The notes under the pieces: generated by a model
Seen by the model: the letters and a program-made list of their open reading frames with translations, nothing else
Told to the model about the DNA's origin: nothing
Databases searched by the model: none
Assembly: GCF_002204745.1 (NCBI RefSeq)
Contig: NZ_NIRR01000035.1
Location: 1 to 41,185, forward strand
Length of the DNA: 41,185 nt
Origin: Hymenobacter amundsenii
GTDB lineage: Bacteria; Bacteroidota; Bacteroidia; Cytophagales; Hymenobacteraceae
Reading direction: 5' to 3'
Made by a program: the position numbers and the translations under genes
In this document: in pieces, positions 23,189-31,402 of the stretch
Position numbering within the stretch: position 1 is the stretch's first letter
Layout: every line of letters starts with the position of its first letter

Positions 23189-25153
23189 ATGGCCTTCGGC
23201 TGCCGTTTTGTTTTGTTGTGGGGAGTATGGCTGCTAGGCGTGGTATCGGCCGCTGCTCAGCCGTCGCCCCACCGGTCCTCCGTCGATAGCCTGCAACAGC
23301 TCCTGCGCCAAACCCGCACCGACAGCAGCCGAGTCGACTTGCTATACCTGCTCAGCGACCAGTTCTGGGCTTCCGACACCGACTCGGCCGCCGTGTATGC
23401 CCGCCGCAGCCTGGCCCTGGCCCGGCGCACCGGTAACCGCCGGGGCGAGGGGGCGGCCCTCAACCGCCTGGGGGCCGCATTGCGCGAGAGCAACCTGAGC
23501 CGGGCGTTGCAGCTGTTTCAGGAGTCGTTGCGCTTGGCCGAAAAAATTAACGATTCAGGCTTGCAGGCCCAAAACCTGCGCAGTATTGGCATCATCTACG
23601 TGTATCTGCGCGAGCGGAAACTGGGGCTGGCTTACTATTTCCAGGCCCTGCGCCTCGACCGCCGCATCCACGACCGGCGGCGCGAGGTGGTGGAGCTCAG
23701 CAACATCGGGCTGGCCTACGACCTGTACGGCGAGGTAGATTCGGCGGCTTACTACCAGGACCAGGCCTACGCCCTGGCTCAGCAGCAGGGCTCGTTCACC
23801 AACTACATTCTTTACGGCCTGGGCAACGTGGCCCGCCGACGCGGGCAGGTGGCGCAGGCCCGTGCCTACTACCGTCGCAGTCTGGCCGAATCGCGGCGGC
23901 GGGGGCATTTGCGCAGCCTCAACTTCTCGTATCTGGGGCTGGCCGCCCTGCACCAGCAGCTCGGCCAGCCCGATTCGGCTATTTACTACGCCCGGCTGGG
24001 AGTGCAGGCGGCCCGGCAAAACGGCTTTTTGCGGGGCGTGCTCAACGGCAGCCTGATTCTAACGCACGAGTTTGCGCAGCGGGGCCAGTCCGACAGCGCG
24101 TTCCACTATCAAACGCTGCTGGTGGCCATGAAAGACACCTTGTTTGGGCAGGAGAAGGTAATGCGCCTGCAAAACGTAGACTATCAGGAGCGCTTGCGGG
24201 CCCAGCAGGCCGCCGCCGCCCAACAGGCCCTTAAAGTCCGCTACCAAACCTACGGGCTGCTGGCGGGCGTGGGCGGGCTGCTGCTGGTGCTGGCCCTGCT
24301 CGTGCGCCACAACCGGCAGCAGCAGCGCACCAACGCCGCCCTGCAAGCTTCCCTGGCCGAACTCAAGGAGGCCCAACTGATGCTGGTGCAGCGCGAAAAA
24401 ATGGCCTTCCTGGGCGAAATGACGGCTGGGGTGGCCCACGAGCTGCAAAACCCGCTCGGCTTCGTGAAGCAGTTCGCGGCCGTGAGCACCAACCTGATCA
24501 ACGAAATCAGCGGGGCCCAGCAGCTAGCCCGCGACGAGCGGCTGGAGCACGACCTGTTTGAGGGATTGAAGGAGAATCTGCGCGAAATCAGCCAGCATGG
24601 GCAGCGGGCTACGGCCATTATCAAGGGCATGCTCGAACACGCCCGCACCGGCCCGGCCGTCCGCGAGCCAACCGACCTCAACGCGCTGTTCCACAATAAT
24701 CTAAACTTGGCCTACGAAGGTGTGCGCCAGCAGTTCCCGGATTTTACGGCCACCCTGAACCAGGCGCTGGCCCCCGACCTGCCCCCGCTGCCCGTAGTAG
24801 CCGCCGACCTGGGCCGGGTGCTGCTCAACCTTTGCACCAATGCCTTATACGCCGTGCGCCAGCGCCGGCTCACGGCCCCCGCCGGCTACGTGCCCATCGT
24901 GGAAATCGGGAGTCGCCGGTTGCCCAATGGCGGGGCCGAGCTGTGGGTGCAGGACAACGGCACAGGCATTCCGGCGGCCGTGCGCGCCCGCATCTTCGAG
25001 CCCTTCTTCACCACTAAACCCACCGGCGAGGGCACCGGCCTGGGCCTCTCGCTCTCCCACGACATTGTGGTGAATGGCCACTACGGCACGCTGCGAGTAG
25101 AATCGGAGGAAGGCGCGGGCACCCGGTTCGTGCTGATGCTACCGGCAGGGTAG
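23189..25153 (+). CDS. TPR-containing sensor histidine kinase
   Basis: Membrane sensor kinase of 654 residues. A signal peptide (MAFGCRFVLLWGVWLLGVVSAAAQ) is followed by a periplasmic TPR array (about residues 30-310, with helices such as AVYARRSLALARRTGN and SAAYYQDQAYALAQQQG), one transmembrane segment (TYGLLAGVGGLLLVLALLV, about residues 353-371), a coiled-coil linker (ALQASLAELKEAQLMLVQREKMAFLGEM), the H box VAHELQNPLGFV (phosphoacceptor His417), and a HATPase_c domain with N, G1 and G2 boxes (NLCTNALYAV, DNGTGIP, GTGLGLSLS). No response regulator or output module lies next to it. It may signal to a regulator elsewhere, possibly sensing protein or cell-envelope state. Confidence 0.92.
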   Translation: MAFGCRFVLLWGVWLLGVVSAAAQPSPHRSSVDSLQQLLRQTRTDSSRVDLLYLLSDQFWASDTDSAAVYARRSLALARRTGNRRGEGAALNRLGAALRESNLSRALQLFQESLRLAEKINDSGLQAQNLRSIGIIYVYLRERKLGLAYYFQALRLDRRIHDRRREVVELSNIGLAYDLYGEVDSAAYYQDQAYALAQQQGSFTNYILYGLGNVARRRGQVAQARAYYRRSLAESRRRGHLRSLNFSYLGLAALHQQLGQPDSAIYYARLGVQAARQNGFLRGVLNGSLILTHEFAQRGQSDSAFHYQTLLVAMKDTLFGQEKVMRLQNVDYQERLRAQQAAAAQQALKVRYQTYGLLAGVGGLLLVLALLVRHNRQQQRTNAALQASLAELKEAQLMLVQREKMAFLGEMTAGVAHELQNPLGFVKQFAAVSTNLINEISGAQQLARDERLEHDLFEGLKENLREISQHGQRATAIIKGMLEHARTGPAVREPTDLNALFHNNLNLAYEGVRQQFPDFTATLNQALAPDLPPLPVVAADLGRVLLNLCTNALYAVRQRRLTAPAGYVPIVEIGSRRLPNGGAELWVQDNGTGIPAAVRARIFEPFFTTKPTGEGTGLGLSLSHDIVVNGHYGTLRVESEEGAGTRFVLMLPAG

Positions 25154-25297
25154 GGCCTCAGTGAAACAGAATAGGGGAAATAGAGGTGGCTGCTCGGTGG
25201 CCAAGTGACCCCTGAACAGCTTATACTGCGGGCATTTTGGTTTGCGACCGACAAACCAGCATATTGAAAAACCAACCATATCCAACCACCCGACACT

Positions 25298-25630
25298 ATG
25301 CAGCATCAAAAGCTTCCAAAGGATTTTCCGTATCTGGCAGATATGTATCAGGACGACTATTTCCCTGAATTTCTGGTTGATAAAATTAAAGCCGCGATTG
25401 AAGAAGTAGTTGGCTTATTGGAGCAAGGTAAATTTTCTGAAACGGAGATTCAGGTGGTACTTGACCAGATGACGTCGAAAATCAATGACCTGCAGGAAGA
25501 GTTCGAGGAAAATGACAGCGAAATAGAAACAGGCGCCAGGGAATCTATTGCAGCAACGGTAGAGGAAATTCTACGCTTTTTCAGCGTTGATATTGATATT
25601 GAAGAAGCGATAAGAGAACGGGATTGGTAG
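25298..25630 (+). CDS. DUF5713-like protein, AT-rich
   Basis: A 110-residue acidic helical protein that matches DUF5713 in style (LADMYQDDYFPEFLVDKIKAAIEEVVGLL, about residues 13-41), with no signal peptide or membrane segment. The function of this family is unknown. The coding region has clearly lower GC than its surroundings (25 of 60 bases at 25321-25380) and AT-rich codon use such as aaa, gaa and att, which suggests recent horizontal acquisition. It is isolated between the TPR kinase and the TonB receptor; a TTGGTTTG at 25237-25244 is a weak candidate promoter. Confidence 0.75.
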   Translation: MQHQKLPKDFPYLADMYQDDYFPEFLVDKIKAAIEEVVGLLEQGKFSETEIQVVLDQMTSKINDLQEEFEENDSEIETGARESIAATVEEILRFFSVDIDIEEAIRERDW

Positions 25631-25670
25631 TATTGCCGATGGAATGACTCTCGTTTTCTGGCCACTTAAT

Positions 25671-25742
25671 GACGCTTCATCCGCCTGATCCGACGCTTCG
25701 GTAACGGCTAGTTTCAGCGGCTGCGGTAGTAGTGCACTTTTG
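25671..25742 (+). promoter_or_regulatory. LytTR-like direct-repeat promoter of the TonB receptor gene
   Basis: Two half-sites, CGCTTCATC (25673-25681) and CGCTTCGGT (25694-25702), are spaced exactly 21 bp start to start, two helical turns, as expected for LytTR-type tandem binding. A -7-like box CACTTTTG (25735-25742; one mismatch from TAnnTTTG) lies 32 bases after the second 9-mer (34 counted from the GACGCTTCG copy ending at 25700). No good -33 TTG is present, so the promoter may need an activator. The ATG follows 22 bases later. Confidence 0.6.
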
Positions 25743-25764
25743 GGCACTCCTTCACCGCCCCGCC

Positions 25765-27966
25765 ATGAGACGCCTGCTCTGCCTGCTGCTGATTCTGCTG
25801 CCCATTGCGGCGGCTCAAGCCCAAACCACTACCCTGCGCGGTACCGTGCGCGACGCGGCGGGGCTGCCGTTGCCAGGCGTGAACGTGTTTCTGCGCGGCA
25901 CCTTCGATGGGGCCAGCACCGATTCGGTGGGCCAATTTGGGTTTGAAACCACGGCCGCCGCTGGTAGCTACGTGGTGCAGGCGAGCCTGCTGGGGTTTAT
26001 AACCAGTGAAAGACCCCTGACGCTACCCGCGTCGGTCGCGCCGCTCAGCTTCGTGCTCAAGACTACGCCCCACGCCCTGGGCTCGGTGGTCGTTACGGCC
26101 GGCGCCTTCGAAGCCAGCGACGAGCACCGCAGCGCCGCCCTCACCACCCGCGACATCCAGACGACGGCCGGGGCGCTGGCCGATGTGGCCGCTGCTTTCA
26201 ACACGTTGCCCGGTACGACGCGCGTGGGGGAGGACGGTATGCTGTTCGTGCGGGGCGGGGCAGCCTCAGAAACCAAAACCTACCTCGACGGGCTGCCCGT
26301 GCAGAACCCGTACAATGCCACCGTGGCAGCCGTGCCGGCCCGGGGGCGGTTTTCGCCCAGCCTGTTCAACGGCACTGTGTTCAGCACAGGCGGCTACTCG
26401 GCCCTATACGGGCAGGCGCTGTCGGGCGTGCTGCTGCTGAATTCCACCGACCTGGCCCCCGAAACCCAGACCGGTATTTCGGTTACGTCGGTATTTCTGG
26501 GGGCCTCGCGCACCAAGCGCTGGGAGCGTACTTCGCTGGCCCTCACCACCGACTATACGAACCTAACGCCCTACACCGGCCTGTTGCCCCAGAACGTGCG
26601 CTGGGACCAGGCGCCGCGGGGCCTCAGCTCGTCGGTGGCCCTGCACCACCGTATCGGGCAGGCCGGGATGCTAAAAGTGTACGGTACCTGGAACGCCCAG
26701 CGCCTGCAAATCGGGCAGCCTAGTCCCGAGCCGGCCGGGCGCCAAACGGTGGGTTTGCGCAGTGGCAACGCCTACCTTAACACCACCTTTCGCAGCCCGC
26801 TACGCCGGGGCTGGAGCCTGCAAAGCGGCCTGGCCCTGAGCCGCGACGACCAACGGGTGCGCCCCGACTCGGTGCGCCTGCGCACGCTGGAGCAGGCCCT
26901 AACGGGCCGGGTGGTGCTCATCAACGATTCGGCCGCCGCTCGTTTCAACGTTAAAATTGGGGTGGAAGGGCTGGGGCAGCAGGTAAGCCAGACGGTGCAG
27001 CCCAACGCCGCCGCGCCGCTAACCTACCGGCCGGAGTTTTATGAACAGCGGTTTACTGGCTTCGTGGAGAGCGATTTTCAGCTTTCCGACCGGTTGGCGG
27101 GCCGGGTGGGGGGGCGCACCGAGTACTCGGGCCTGCTGGGCCGCTGGAACGCGGCGCCCCGGCTGGCGTTGGCCTACCAGACCACCGACCACAGCTCCCT
27201 CTCGGCCGCCTACGGCCGCTTCTACCAAACGCCCGACAATGCGCTGTTGCTGACGGCAGGAAGCCGTTTAGGCTTCGAGCAGGCCACCCATGCGGTGCTT
27301 ACCTACCAGTACACCCACGCCGGCCGGCTGCTGCAGGTGGAAGCCTACCACAAACGATACGCCCACCTCGTCCGCTACAACGGACTTCAGCCGCGCAACC
27401 CCCTGGCCTACAACAACGGTGGCTCCGGCTACGCCCGGGGTTTCGACGTGCTTTGGCGCGACCGGAAAACCATCAAATACCTCGAATACTACTTCAGCTA
27501 TGGCTTTATGGACACCCGCCGCCAGTACCGCCAAGACCCGGTTTTGGCGGTGCCCACCTTCGCGGCCCGCCACAGCGTGTCGGTGGTAGCCAAGTATTGG
27601 GTGCCGGCGTTGCGCACCCAGTTCGGGGCCACAGCCAGCTACGGCAGCCCCCGCCGTTACCACAACCTCAACCAGCCCGAAGCCGGCTACAACCAGGGCC
27701 GCCTGCCCACCTATCAGGATCTGAGCCTGAACGCCAGCTACCTCACCCACTTGTTCGGCCAGTTCACGATCATCCATCTGGCGGTAAACAACGTGCTGGC
27801 CTCCCCCAATGTGTTCGGCTACCGCTACGCCCAGCACCCCGACGTGGCCACCGGCCGCTACAACCGCGTCGCCGTTACGCCTACCGCCCCGCGCATGGTA
27901 TTTCTGGGCATGTTCATCTCCATCAACAAGAAAAACCCCGCCAGCGTGAACGAGCGGCCGGAATAG
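25765..27966 (+). CDS. TonB-dependent receptor with CarboxypepD_reg domain
   Basis: Outer-membrane TonB-linked receptor of 733 residues. A signal peptide (MRRLLCLLLILLPIAAAQAQ) precedes a carboxypeptidase-regulatory-like beta-sandwich (about residues 23-95, TLRGTVRDAAGLPLPGVNVFLRG) and a plug domain (about 110-225, with MLFVRGGAASETKTYLDGLPV and the STGGYSALYGQALSGVLLL motif). Then comes a 22-strand-type barrel that ends with IHLAVNNVLASPNVFGYRYAQ and a C-terminal Phe-rich strand (MVFLGMFISINKK). No SusD partner is present, so substrate class cannot be assigned; siderophores, metals or vitamins are possible. ATG 25765 is the signal-peptide start; an in-frame ATG at 25732 overlaps the -7 box. 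The promoter carries a LytTR-like repeat. Confidence 0.92.
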   Translation: MRRLLCLLLILLPIAAAQAQTTTLRGTVRDAAGLPLPGVNVFLRGTFDGASTDSVGQFGFETTAAAGSYVVQASLLGFITSERPLTLPASVAPLSFVLKTTPHALGSVVVTAGAFEASDEHRSAALTTRDIQTTAGALADVAAAFNTLPGTTRVGEDGMLFVRGGAASETKTYLDGLPVQNPYNATVAAVPARGRFSPSLFNGTVFSTGGYSALYGQALSGVLLLNSTDLAPETQTGISVTSVFLGASRTKRWERTSLALTTDYTNLTPYTGLLPQNVRWDQAPRGLSSSVALHHRIGQAGMLKVYGTWNAQRLQIGQPSPEPAGRQTVGLRSGNAYLNTTFRSPLRRGWSLQSGLALSRDDQRVRPDSVRLRTLEQALTGRVVLINDSAAARFNVKIGVEGLGQQVSQTVQPNAAAPLTYRPEFYEQRFTGFVESDFQLSDRLAGRVGGRTEYSGLLGRWNAAPRLALAYQTTDHSSLSAAYGRFYQTPDNALLLTAGSRLGFEQATHAVLTYQYTHAGRLLQVEAYHKRYAHLVRYNGLQPRNPLAYNNGGSGYARGFDVLWRDRKTIKYLEYYFSYGFMDTRRQYRQDPVLAVPTFAARHSVSVVAKYWVPALRTQFGATASYGSPRRYHNLNQPEAGYNQGRLPTYQDLSLNASYLTHLFGQFTIIHLAVNNVLASPNVFGYRYAQHPDVATGRYNRVAVTPTAPRMVFLGMFISINKKNPASVNERPE

Positions 27967-28018
27967 AGTTGCCAACTCCCCACTGGACGCGGAAAACTGA
28001 CAACTAAGGATCAAACTC

Positions 28019-28090
28019 GACGCTTCATCCGCCTGATCCGACACTTGGGTAACGGCAAGTTTCAGCGGCGGCGGGCGGGATGCACCTTTG
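28019..28090 (+). promoter_or_regulatory. LytTR-like direct-repeat promoter of the TPR-like gene (copy of the TonB promoter)
   Basis: Half-sites CGCTTCATC (28021-28029) and CACTTGGGT (28042-28050), 21 bp apart. The first 56 bases from 28019 differ from those starting at 25671 at only four positions, and the -7-like CACCTTTG (28083-28090) is at the identical distance from the first half-site. The ATG at 28122 follows 31 bases after the box. Confidence 0.6.
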
Positions 28091-28121
28091 AATCAACCAC
28101 CACCATAAACCCTTTCTTCTG

Positions 28122-28829
28122 ATGAAAACGACCCTGCTCACTCTCGCCCTGGCTGCCGCCACGTTCACGGCTTCGGCCCAAACCCTGGCCGCCCAGCCTG
28201 CTACTGCCACTGCTGCTGTTGCCGCTCCAGCCGATTCGTACACCGCCCTCATGACCGGGGCCATTGCGGAGCTGATGAACACCGGCGACCCGGCCGTGCT
28301 GCGGGCCAGTGCCGCTAAAATGGAGCGCGCTGCCTCCGTGAAGCCCCAAGACTGGCTGCCCCGCTACTACCAGGCCTACGCCCTGCTCATCAACGTGTTC
28401 CAAAGCAAGGAAGACGGCGACGCCAAGGACCAGACCCTCGACCGGGCCGAAGCGGCCCTGGCTCAAGCCCGCAAGCTGGGTGGAGCCGATGAGTCGGAAC
28501 TGCTCGTGCTGCAGGCTTACATTTACCAGGCCCGGCTGGGCATTTCGCCCATGCTGCGCTCCATGAAGTACTCGGGAATGGTGAACGAGGCCGTGGCCAA
28601 AGCCAAGGCGCTGAACCCCGCCAACCCCCGCGCCTACCTCGTGCAGGCCAACAACGTGTACTACACACCCGCCATGTTCGGGGGTGGGGCCGAGGTGGCC
28701 AAGCCGCTTTACCAGGAAGCCCAGGCCCGCTTCGCTGCCTTCAAACCGGCCTCCAGCCTGGCGCCCAACTGGGGCGAATGGCAGCTCAAGGGCCGCCTGA
28801 AATCTTACGAAACGGCCGCCGCGAAGTAG
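28122..28829 (+). CDS. Periplasmic TPR-like protein
   Basis: Exported 235-residue protein. A signal peptide (MKTTLLTLALAAATFTASA, about residues 1-19) is followed by an Ala-rich linker and helical repeats: ALMTGAIAELMNTGDPAVLRASAAKMERAASVKPQDWLPRYYQAYALL, then DRAEAALAQARKLGGADESELLVLQAYIYQARL and SGMVNEAVAKAKALNPANPRAYLVQANNVYY. These have TPR-like spacing and a TPR-style ALNPANPRA turn. It is a soluble periplasmic or surface-exposed helical protein. It shares the LytTR-like promoter architecture of the TonB receptor gene, so the two are probably made under the same conditions, and it may assist or measure that system; that link is inferred. Confidence 0.8.
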   Translation: MKTTLLTLALAAATFTASAQTLAAQPATATAAVAAPADSYTALMTGAIAELMNTGDPAVLRASAAKMERAASVKPQDWLPRYYQAYALLINVFQSKEDGDAKDQTLDRAEAALAQARKLGGADESELLVLQAYIYQARLGISPMLRSMKYSGMVNEAVAKAKALNPANPRAYLVQANNVYYTPAMFGGGAEVAKPLYQEAQARFAAFKPASSLAPNWGEWQLKGRLKSYETAAAK

Positions 28830-28851
28830 CGCGCCGGGGCGGGTGCCCGGG

Positions 28852-28880
28852 TTGCGTCCGCTTCAGAAAAGCTACCTTTC
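28852..28880 (+). promoter_or_regulatory. Promoter of kinase 1 (TTG-N18-TACCTTTC)
   Basis: TTG at 28852-28854 and TACCTTTC at 28873-28880 (one mismatch from TAnnTTTG), with 18 bases between them. The ATG of the kinase lies 38 bases downstream. No LytTR-like repeat is seen here. Confidence 0.6.
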
Positions 28881-28918
28881 CCTCTTCCGCTTAGAAGCCC
28901 GCTTCGGGCCCCTTCCGC

Positions 28919-30037
28919 ATGGCAGATTCCGATTCGCCCCCTCTGTACCCGGCTTCCGCCTGCGCTACCTCGGCTTCGACCGACGTAACCAACCTGGGGC
29001 AATACTACCCGCACCGCCGGTTTATGGCGGGCCTGGGGCTGATGACGGTTATTTCGTTTGGGTTGGCCCTGACGTTCTGCGGGGGGAATTGCCAAATTTG
29101 GAGCGAGGATTTTCTGGTTACTTACGGCTACAACTTCTTCTATACCACCGGCCTCTGGCTGGCCAACGGCTACCCGGCCGAGTGGCTCAACCGCAGCGCC
29201 GACTGGACCCGCCAGCCCATCCGCCGGTTTCTAATCACGCTTAGCTTTTCGCTGGTGATGTCGCTGCTCGTGATTCTGGTCGTGGCGGGCAGCTTCCGGG
29301 TATTTTACCACCACCGCCCGCTCAGCTCGCTTACCTGGCAACCCTTTGTGCTACCGCTGCTGATTACGGTGGTGGTGTCGTTGTTTTTGCACAGCCGGGC
29401 GTTTCTGACGGGCTGGCGCGAGGCGGCCATCAAAACGGAGCGCCTCCAGAAGGAAAATGCTCTGGCTCAGGCCGACTCCTTGCGCCGCCAGCTCGACCCG
29501 CACTTCCTGTTCAATTCCCTCAACGCCCTCACCTCGCTAGTCGAGGAGCACGACCCCGTCCGGGCCGTGGGCTTCATCCGCCAGCTCAGCCAGGTGTACC
29601 GCTACGTGCTCGACAGCCGAGAGCAGGAGGTGGTCACGCTGGCTGAGGAAATGCGCTTCGTGGAAGCCTACGTAGCCTTGCAGCGCACCCGCCTCGGCGA
29701 AGGCGTGCAGGTAACGCTGGACCTGCCGCCCGCAGCCGCGCTGGAAACTCTGCTGGTGCCGCCCCTAGCCGTGCAGCTGCTAGTGGAAAATGCCCTCAAG
29801 CACAACGCCACCTCCCGCCACGATGCCCTGCGTATCAGCGTGAGCCTCGATGTGCCGGCCCGCCGCCTCACGGTGCGCAACTCGCGCCGCCCACGCCGCC
29901 TGGCCGAGGGCGAGTCCATGGGCCTGGGCCTGCGCAACCTCACCGCCCGCTACGCCTTCCTCACCACCCAACCCCTCACCATCACCGATACGGCAACCGA
30001 ATTCAGCGTAACCCTGCCCGTACTGGAACTGGAGTAA
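28919..30037 (+). CDS. LytS-type sensor histidine kinase 1
   Basis: Membrane kinase of 372 residues of the His_kinase (PF06580) type found in LytS/LytTR pairs. It has about four transmembrane segments in the first 160 residues (including LMTVISFGLALTFCG, FLITLSFSLVMSLLVILVVAG and FVLPLLITVVVSLFL), a short linker helix, the phosphorylation motif LRRQLDPHFLFNSLNAL (His195), and an ATPase domain with the VENALKHN N box and the GLGLRNLTARYAFL G region. There is no obvious extracellular sensor domain, so it probably senses through its membrane segments. It is followed after 98 bases by LytTR regulator 1. It is not in the direct-repeat promoter set. Confidence 0.92.
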   Translation: MADSDSPPLYPASACATSASTDVTNLGQYYPHRRFMAGLGLMTVISFGLALTFCGGNCQIWSEDFLVTYGYNFFYTTGLWLANGYPAEWLNRSADWTRQPIRRFLITLSFSLVMSLLVILVVAGSFRVFYHHRPLSSLTWQPFVLPLLITVVVSLFLHSRAFLTGWREAAIKTERLQKENALAQADSLRRQLDPHFLFNSLNALTSLVEEHDPVRAVGFIRQLSQVYRYVLDSREQEVVTLAEEMRFVEAYVALQRTRLGEGVQVTLDLPPAAALETLLVPPLAVQLLVENALKHNATSRHDALRISVSLDVPARRLTVRNSRRPRRLAEGESMGLGLRNLTARYAFLTTQPLTITDTATEFSVTLPVLELE

Positions 30038-30135
30038 GTGCGCGATGAAAGTGTGGGCGGGAAACGGACGCCAGCCGAGGCATGACACCGTTCCTCTTTC
30101 TCTCAGCTATTGATCTTCCACTTTATTGTTCAGAA

Positions 30136-30933
30136 ATGCCGTTACCTGTTACCCCGCTTCGTGCCCTGATTGTGGAAGATGAGCCGTTGGCTGCCACGCG
30201 TTTGGCGGGGCTGCTGAAGAAACAGGACCAGCCGGTGGAGGTCGTGGGCACGGCCGAATCGGTAGCGGAGGCCGAGACGCTGCTGCGCGCCACCCAGCCC
30301 GCGCCCGACGTGCTGTTTCTGGATATTCACCTGGCCGATGGGCTGAGCTTCGAGCTGTTTGAGCGCCTGGATATCCGGATGCCGGTCATTTTCACCACGG
30401 CCTACGACAAGTATGCGCTACGCGCTTTCAAGGTCAACAGCATCGATTACCTGCTCAAGCCCATCGACCCCGAGGAGCTGACGGCGGCCCTGCAAAAGCT
30501 GGCCAAACAGCGCGAAGCCGCCGCGCCCCAGTTCGACGCGGCCCTGTTGGCCCAGGTGCTGCAACAGGCCCAGCCCGCGGCCCGCGAGTACAAGTCGCGG
30601 TTTGTGGTGCGGGTGGGCGAGCACCTCAAGGCTATTCCGGTGGAGCAAATTGCCTACTTCGCCAGCCTCGAAAAAGTCACGCTCCTGCACACCCGCGAAG
30701 GCCGCCGCTTCGTGGTCGACTACACCCTGGAACAGCTCGAAGGCCTGCTCGACCCGCTGGAATTCTTCCGCCTCAACCGCGCCTACCTGGCCCACGCCAC
30801 CGCCATCCACGACATCATCCACTACACCAACTCCCGCCTGCAAACCATCCTCAAACCCGCCCCGCCCGACAACGATACCGTGCTCGTGAGCCGGGAAAAA
30901 GTGTCGGTGTTCAAGGCTTGGCTGGATCGGTAA
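30136..30933 (+). CDS. LytTR response regulator 1
   Basis: A 265-residue response regulator: receiver domain at about residues 8-122 (LIVEDEPLA acidic pocket, phosphoacceptor Asp63 in VLFLDIHL, switch Thr in FTTAYDKYALRAFKVNSIDYLLKPI, conserved Lys near residue 113) and a C-terminal LytTR DNA-binding domain at about 160-265 (KSRFVVRVGEHLKAIPVEQIAYFASLEKVTLLHTREGRRFVVDYTL, FFRLNRAYLAH). LytTR domains bind tandem direct repeats. The ATG at 30136 is used because the frame's first ATG at 30082 lies in a region of poor similarity. It is paired with kinase 1 in one operon. It is a candidate for binding the direct repeats of the nearby promoters. Confidence 0.93.
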   Translation: MPLPVTPLRALIVEDEPLAATRLAGLLKKQDQPVEVVGTAESVAEAETLLRATQPAPDVLFLDIHLADGLSFELFERLDIRMPVIFTTAYDKYALRAFKVNSIDYLLKPIDPEELTAALQKLAKQREAAAPQFDAALLAQVLQQAQPAAREYKSRFVVRVGEHLKAIPVEQIAYFASLEKVTLLHTREGRRFVVDYTLEQLEGLLDPLEFFRLNRAYLAHATAIHDIIHYTNSRLQTILKPAPPDNDTVLVSREKVSVFKAWLDR

Positions 30934-30949
30934 GACGGGGGAGGAGCAG

Positions 30950-31390
30950 TTAGTTGAACGGCTGCTTTTCTTCGGGTTTCATTTTTATCAGCGACCCTTG
31001 ATACCCCATCTTGTCATACTCGCGGAGCGTGTCGCCAATCAATTCATAATCGAAGCGGAAACGATGCGTGTGGATGGCCACTCGTGCGCCATATCCCTGA
31101 TCTGGTTTGTACTTAACCCTGATGGGCGACTCGTAGAAAAAGTATCTGTCAACCAGTGTTTTATGGCTCATCTCCTTCCCTCGGTCGGTGAACCTTGTAT
31201 AGGTGCCCGTGGAGTCCTGATTGATTTTGATTAAGATAAAACCGCTTTCACGATTCTCTACCCAAGTACCAGACAACGACGTTAAACCAGGCGTGGTAGC
31301 CTTTAAAACGGCTGGTTGGTTAGGGCTGGACTGACAGGCAGTCAACAGCGCAAAAGCTACTAACTGAGACGAGAAAATATGGCGTTTCAT
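30950..31390 (-). CDS. Small lipoprotein, AT-rich
   Basis: A 146-residue putative lipoprotein. Signal peptide MKRHIFSSQLVAFALLTAC, with the lipobox LTAC and Cys19 as the modified residue. The mature part is a small beta-rich domain (LSGTWVENRESGFILIKINQDSTGTYTRF, about residues 39-67; FRFDYELIGDTLREYDKMGYQG near the end), a lipocalin/YceI-like style of short beta strands, but I do not recognise a family. GC is low (25 of 60 bases at 31201-31260) compared with the signalling genes on both sides, suggesting later acquisition. It lies 12 bases after the LytTR 2 stop on the same strand, so it is probably the last gene of that operon, and it is convergent with regulator 1. Confidence 0.75.
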   Translation of the reverse strand: MKRHIFSSQLVAFALLTACQSSPNQPAVLKATTPGLTSLSGTWVENRESGFILIKINQDSTGTYTRFTDRGKEMSHKTLVDRYFFYESPIRVKYKPDQGYGARVAIHTHRFRFDYELIGDTLREYDKMGYQGSLIKMKPEEKQPFN

Positions 31391-31402
31391 CCAGCTAAGA
31401 TA

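Noticed and set aside
28853..28905. CGCTTCAG, CGCTTAGAA and CGCTTCGGG as LytTR half-sites before kinase 1
   Set aside because: The spacings are not 21 bp and the elements overlap or follow the -7 box, so they do not fit the pattern of the four other promoters.
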